Shown piece after piece: positions 60,225 through 62,281 of a DNA stretch of 62,281 nucleotides. Location of the stretch: positions 1-62,281 of the forward strand of contig DASXMR010000099.1 in NCBI GenBank assembly GCA_036495525.1, in the 5' to 3' direction. How positions within the stretch are numbered: position 1 is the stretch's first letter; every line of letters starts with the position of its first letter. Both the position numbers and the translations under genes were made by a program. Origin of the DNA: DASXMR01 sp036495525 (lineage in GTDB: Bacteria; Actinomycetota; Actinomycetes; Streptosporangiales; Streptosporangiaceae). The notes beneath the pieces were generated by a model. The model was not told the origin of the DNA. It saw only the letters and a program-made list of their open reading frames with translations, and did not search any database.

Positions 60225-62281
60225 TCAGCCCGAGGTGACAGCGAGCGCGAGCGGCAGCACCGCTGGCGCGCCGGCCTCGCGGACCAGGCTGGCCGCGACG
60301 GTCATCGTCCAGCCGGTGTCGATCCTGTCGTCGACCAGCAGCACCGGTCCGGTGAGCTCGGAGATGGCAGCCCGGACCGGGTCCGGCACAGTCAGCTGCC
60401 CCCAGAGCGCCCGCACCCGCTGGGCGCTGTTGGACCGGCCTGCTGGCCGGCTTTCCTCCGCGGCGTACTCGAGCGAGCCGAGCGCCGAAAGCCGGCCGAG
60501 CTGCGCGATCCGCTTGCTGAGGCTGGAAATCAGTTCAGGGCGAGAACGAGAAGGCATCGCCAGCACGCCGACCGGACGCTCGGTCCAGTCCCACCCGGCC
60601 AGGACCTGTACCACCGCCTCGACAAGATCATCGGGAACCGGCCCGTCGGCCGGTGCCGGCGGCGGGTCGGTTAGCAGTGTCCGCAGCCGCTCACCCCAGC
60701 CGAGATCAGTCAGCCGGCCGACCGCCCGGCCGGGCTCAGCCGACAGCTCGGCCGAGATCTTGCCGGCGACGTCGATGCCCAGCTCCAGCAGTCCGGTCGG
60801 CCACATCCGGCGCGGCGTGATCTCGACACCGGGCCGCAGCAGCCGGGATCTGGCAGCCGCCTGGCCGTCAGCCGTCACGGTGGCCGGCCAGTGCCGCCCC
60901 GTGCAGTTGTCACACCGGCCGCACGGCGCCGCCGCCGGGTCGTCCAGCTGGCGGCGCAGGTATTCCATCCGGCAGCCCTGCGTGCTGAGGTAACCGAGCA
61001 TGGCCTGCTGCTCGCGCGCCCGCTCGGCAGCAACCCTGGCGTACCGGTCCGCGTCGTAGGCCCACGCCGTGCCCGTCGCCGTCCAGCCTCCGCTGACCCG
61101 CTGGGCTGCGCCATCGACGTCCAGCACCTTGAGCATCATCTCGAGCCGGCTGCGGGACAGCTCGACCCTGGCTTCCAGTGCCGCGGTCGACAGCGGCCGG
61201 CCTGCCTGCGCCAGCACGCGGAGCGTGCCGCGCACCACCGACTCGGGCGGGAACGCCAGCGAGCCGAAGTAGGCCCAGATGTCAGCGTCCTCGCGGCCGG
61301 GCAGCAGCAGCACCTCGGCCCGCTCGACGCCGCGCCCGGCCCTGCCGACCTGCTGGTAGTAGGCGACCGGCGACTGCGGAGCACCCAGGTGGACCACGAA
61401 GCCCAGGTCGGGCTTGTCGAAGCCCATGCCGAGGGCGCTGGTCGCGACCAGTGCCTTCAGTTCGTTGCTGAGCAGCGAGTCCTCGGCGGATATTCGTTCT
61501 TCGTGGCTGTCCTTGCCGGTGTAGGCAGCGACCGGAAAGCCGCGCTCGCGCAGGAAGGCGGCGGTCTCGTGCGCTGCCGCCACGGTCAGCGTGTAGATGA
61601 TCCCCGAGCCTGGCAGGTCGCCGAGGTGCTCGGCGAGCCAGCCGAGGCGCTGCTGCGCCGTGGGCAGCCGCAGCACAGCCAGCCGCAGGCTGCCGCGGTC
61701 CAGCGGGCCGCGCAGCACCAGCGTCTCGCCATCGCCGCCAGCCCCGAGCTGCTCGGCGACGTCGCGGCTGACCCTGGCGTTCGCGGTCGCCGTGGTGGCG
61801 AGCACCGGCACGGCCGGCGGCAGCGCGGCCAGCAGCGTGCGCAGCCGCCGGTAGTCGGGCCGGAAATCGTGCCCCCAGTCGGAGATGCAGTGCGCCTCGT
61901 CGACCACCAGCAGGCCAGCCGCGGCGGTCAGCTTCGGCAGCACCTCATCCCGGAAGCCGGGGTTGTTCAGCCGCTCCGGGCTGACCAGGAGCACATCGGC
62001 GGCTCCGGCGGCGATCTGCGCGTACACCTCGTCCCACTGGTCGATGTTCGCTGAGTTGACGGTCAGGGCGCGGATACCGGCCCGCCGCGCCGCCTCGATC
62101 TGATTGCGCATGAGAGCCAGCAGTGGGGACACGATGACCGCCGGGCCGGCGCCGCGGGCGCGCAGCAGCGCAGTGGCGGTGAAGTACACAGCCGACTTGC
62201 CCCAGCCGGTGCGCTGCACCACCAGCGCCCGGCGATGGTCGAGCACCAGCGCCCGGATCGCCGTCCACTGGTCGTCCCGCA
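60225..62281 (-). CDS. RecQ-family helicase with C-terminal PRTase-like domain (5' partial)
   Basis: At least 680 residues, cut at the window edge; upstream codons in frame (RDDQWTAIRAL) continue the family. Motor motifs: Q-motif region, Walker A RTGWGKSAVYF, DEAH box VVDEAHCISDWGHDF, LATTATANARV and motif VI GRAGRGVERAEV. A RecQ zinc motif, CxxEYLRRQLDD...CGRCDNC, follows. The C-terminal 45 residues, GPVLLVDDRIDTGWTMTVAASL, are the phosphate-binding loop of a type I phosphoribosyltransferase, so a PRTase-like domain appears fused. DNA repair is the likely role. The PRTase function is unknown. Confidence 0.9.
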   Translation of the reverse strand, partial: RDDQWTAIRALVLDHRRALVVQRTGWGKSAVYFTATALLRARGAGPAVIVSPLLALMRNQIEAARRAGIRALTVNSANIDQWDEVYAQIAAGAADVLLVSPERLNNPGFRDEVLPKLTAAAGLLVVDEAHCISDWGHDFRPDYRRLRTLLAALPPAVPVLATTATANARVSRDVAEQLGAGGDGETLVLRGPLDRGSLRLAVLRLPTAQQRLGWLAEHLGDLPGSGIIYTLTVAAAHETAAFLRERGFPVAAYTGKDSHEERISAEDSLLSNELKALVATSALGMGFDKPDLGFVVHLGAPQSPVAYYQQVGRAGRGVERAEVLLLPGREDADIWAYFGSLAFPPESVVRGTLRVLAQAGRPLSTAALEARVELSRSRLEMMLKVLDVDGAAQRVSGGWTATGTAWAYDADRYARVAAERAREQQAMLGYLSTQGCRMEYLRRQLDDPAAAPCGRCDNCTGRHWPATVTADGQAAARSRLLRPGVEITPRRMWPTGLLELGIDVAGKISAELSAEPGRAVGRLTDLGWGERLRTLLTDPPPAPADGPVPDDLVEAVVQVLAGWDWTERPVGVLAMPSRSRPELISSLSKRIAQLGRLSALGSLEYAAEESRPAGRSNSAQRVRALWGQLTVPDPVRAAISELTGPVLLVDDRIDTGWTMTVAASLVREAGAPAVLPLALAVTSG

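Overview
The window is about 62 kb of very GC-rich DNA (roughly 70% by eye) from an actinobacterium. GTG starts, ATGA/GTGA gene overlaps, a mycothiol conjugate amidase, a BldC-type regulator, an F420/PPOX-type flavoprotein and DUF501/DUF574/DUF4229 proteins point to a filamentous, mycothiol-making actinomycete. I cannot name the genus. Both ends cut a gene: the 5' edge falls inside a ccsB-like cytochrome c biogenesis gene, and the 3' edge inside a RecQ-family helicase gene.

Layout. 1-8 kb: ccsB (partial), a small membrane protein, a two-gene unit with a lethal-factor-like metallopeptidase, bldC, a PLP-dependent dehydratase, a sulfurylase-like/APS kinase fusion and a methyltransferase. 8-18 kb: a conserved housekeeping run of mfd, a SurA-like lipoprotein, mazG, eno, a DivIC/FtsB-like protein, DUF501, ppx and a family 5 uracil-DNA glycosylase. 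This resembles the mfd-mazG-eno-Rv1024-Rv1025-ppx2 block of Mycobacterium tuberculosis. 17.8-18.3 kb: an AT-richer gap with a tRNA-like element (anticodon UAA). 18.3-38.5 kb: PPOX protein, thiolase, cbs, metB, membrane proteins, a VWA/MoxR-type AAA pair, a ROK kinase, threonine ammonia-lyase, hppD with a divergent Lrp regulator, TetR with a divergent DHA2 exporter, greA, an orphan TnpB insertion, and mca with its small membrane partner. The order thiolase-cbs-metB-greA-mca also echoes M. tuberculosis, with extra genes inserted here.

38.5-49.5 kb: a CPT-like small-molecule kinase, a SNF2 helicase with a SWIM-finger partner, an LCP cell-wall ligase, two GNATs, a rhodanese, a LigD-type polymerase overlapping a hydantoinase-like gene, and an MmcQ/YjbR protein. 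49.6-60 kb is the accessory, envelope-facing part: a zinc-ribbon ORF, a secreted I36-like protein, a SET-domain protein, a secreted protein of ten Cys-paired beta-sandwich repeats, a DUF574 methyltransferase, an MFS transporter, an aldo/keto reductase and a secreted lysyl-oxidase-like protein. The window closes with a RecQ helicase that carries a phosphoribosyltransferase-like C-terminus.

The most interesting items are the TTA-containing lethal-factor-like peptidase with its small partner, the tRNA-like element with a UAA anticodon, the sulfurylase-like domain that has lost its signature residues, the orphan TnpB with recognisable ends, the RecQ-PRTase fusion, and the ten-repeat secreted protein near a lysyl oxidase. 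No CRISPR array, rRNA, prophage module or obvious biosynthetic cluster was seen.
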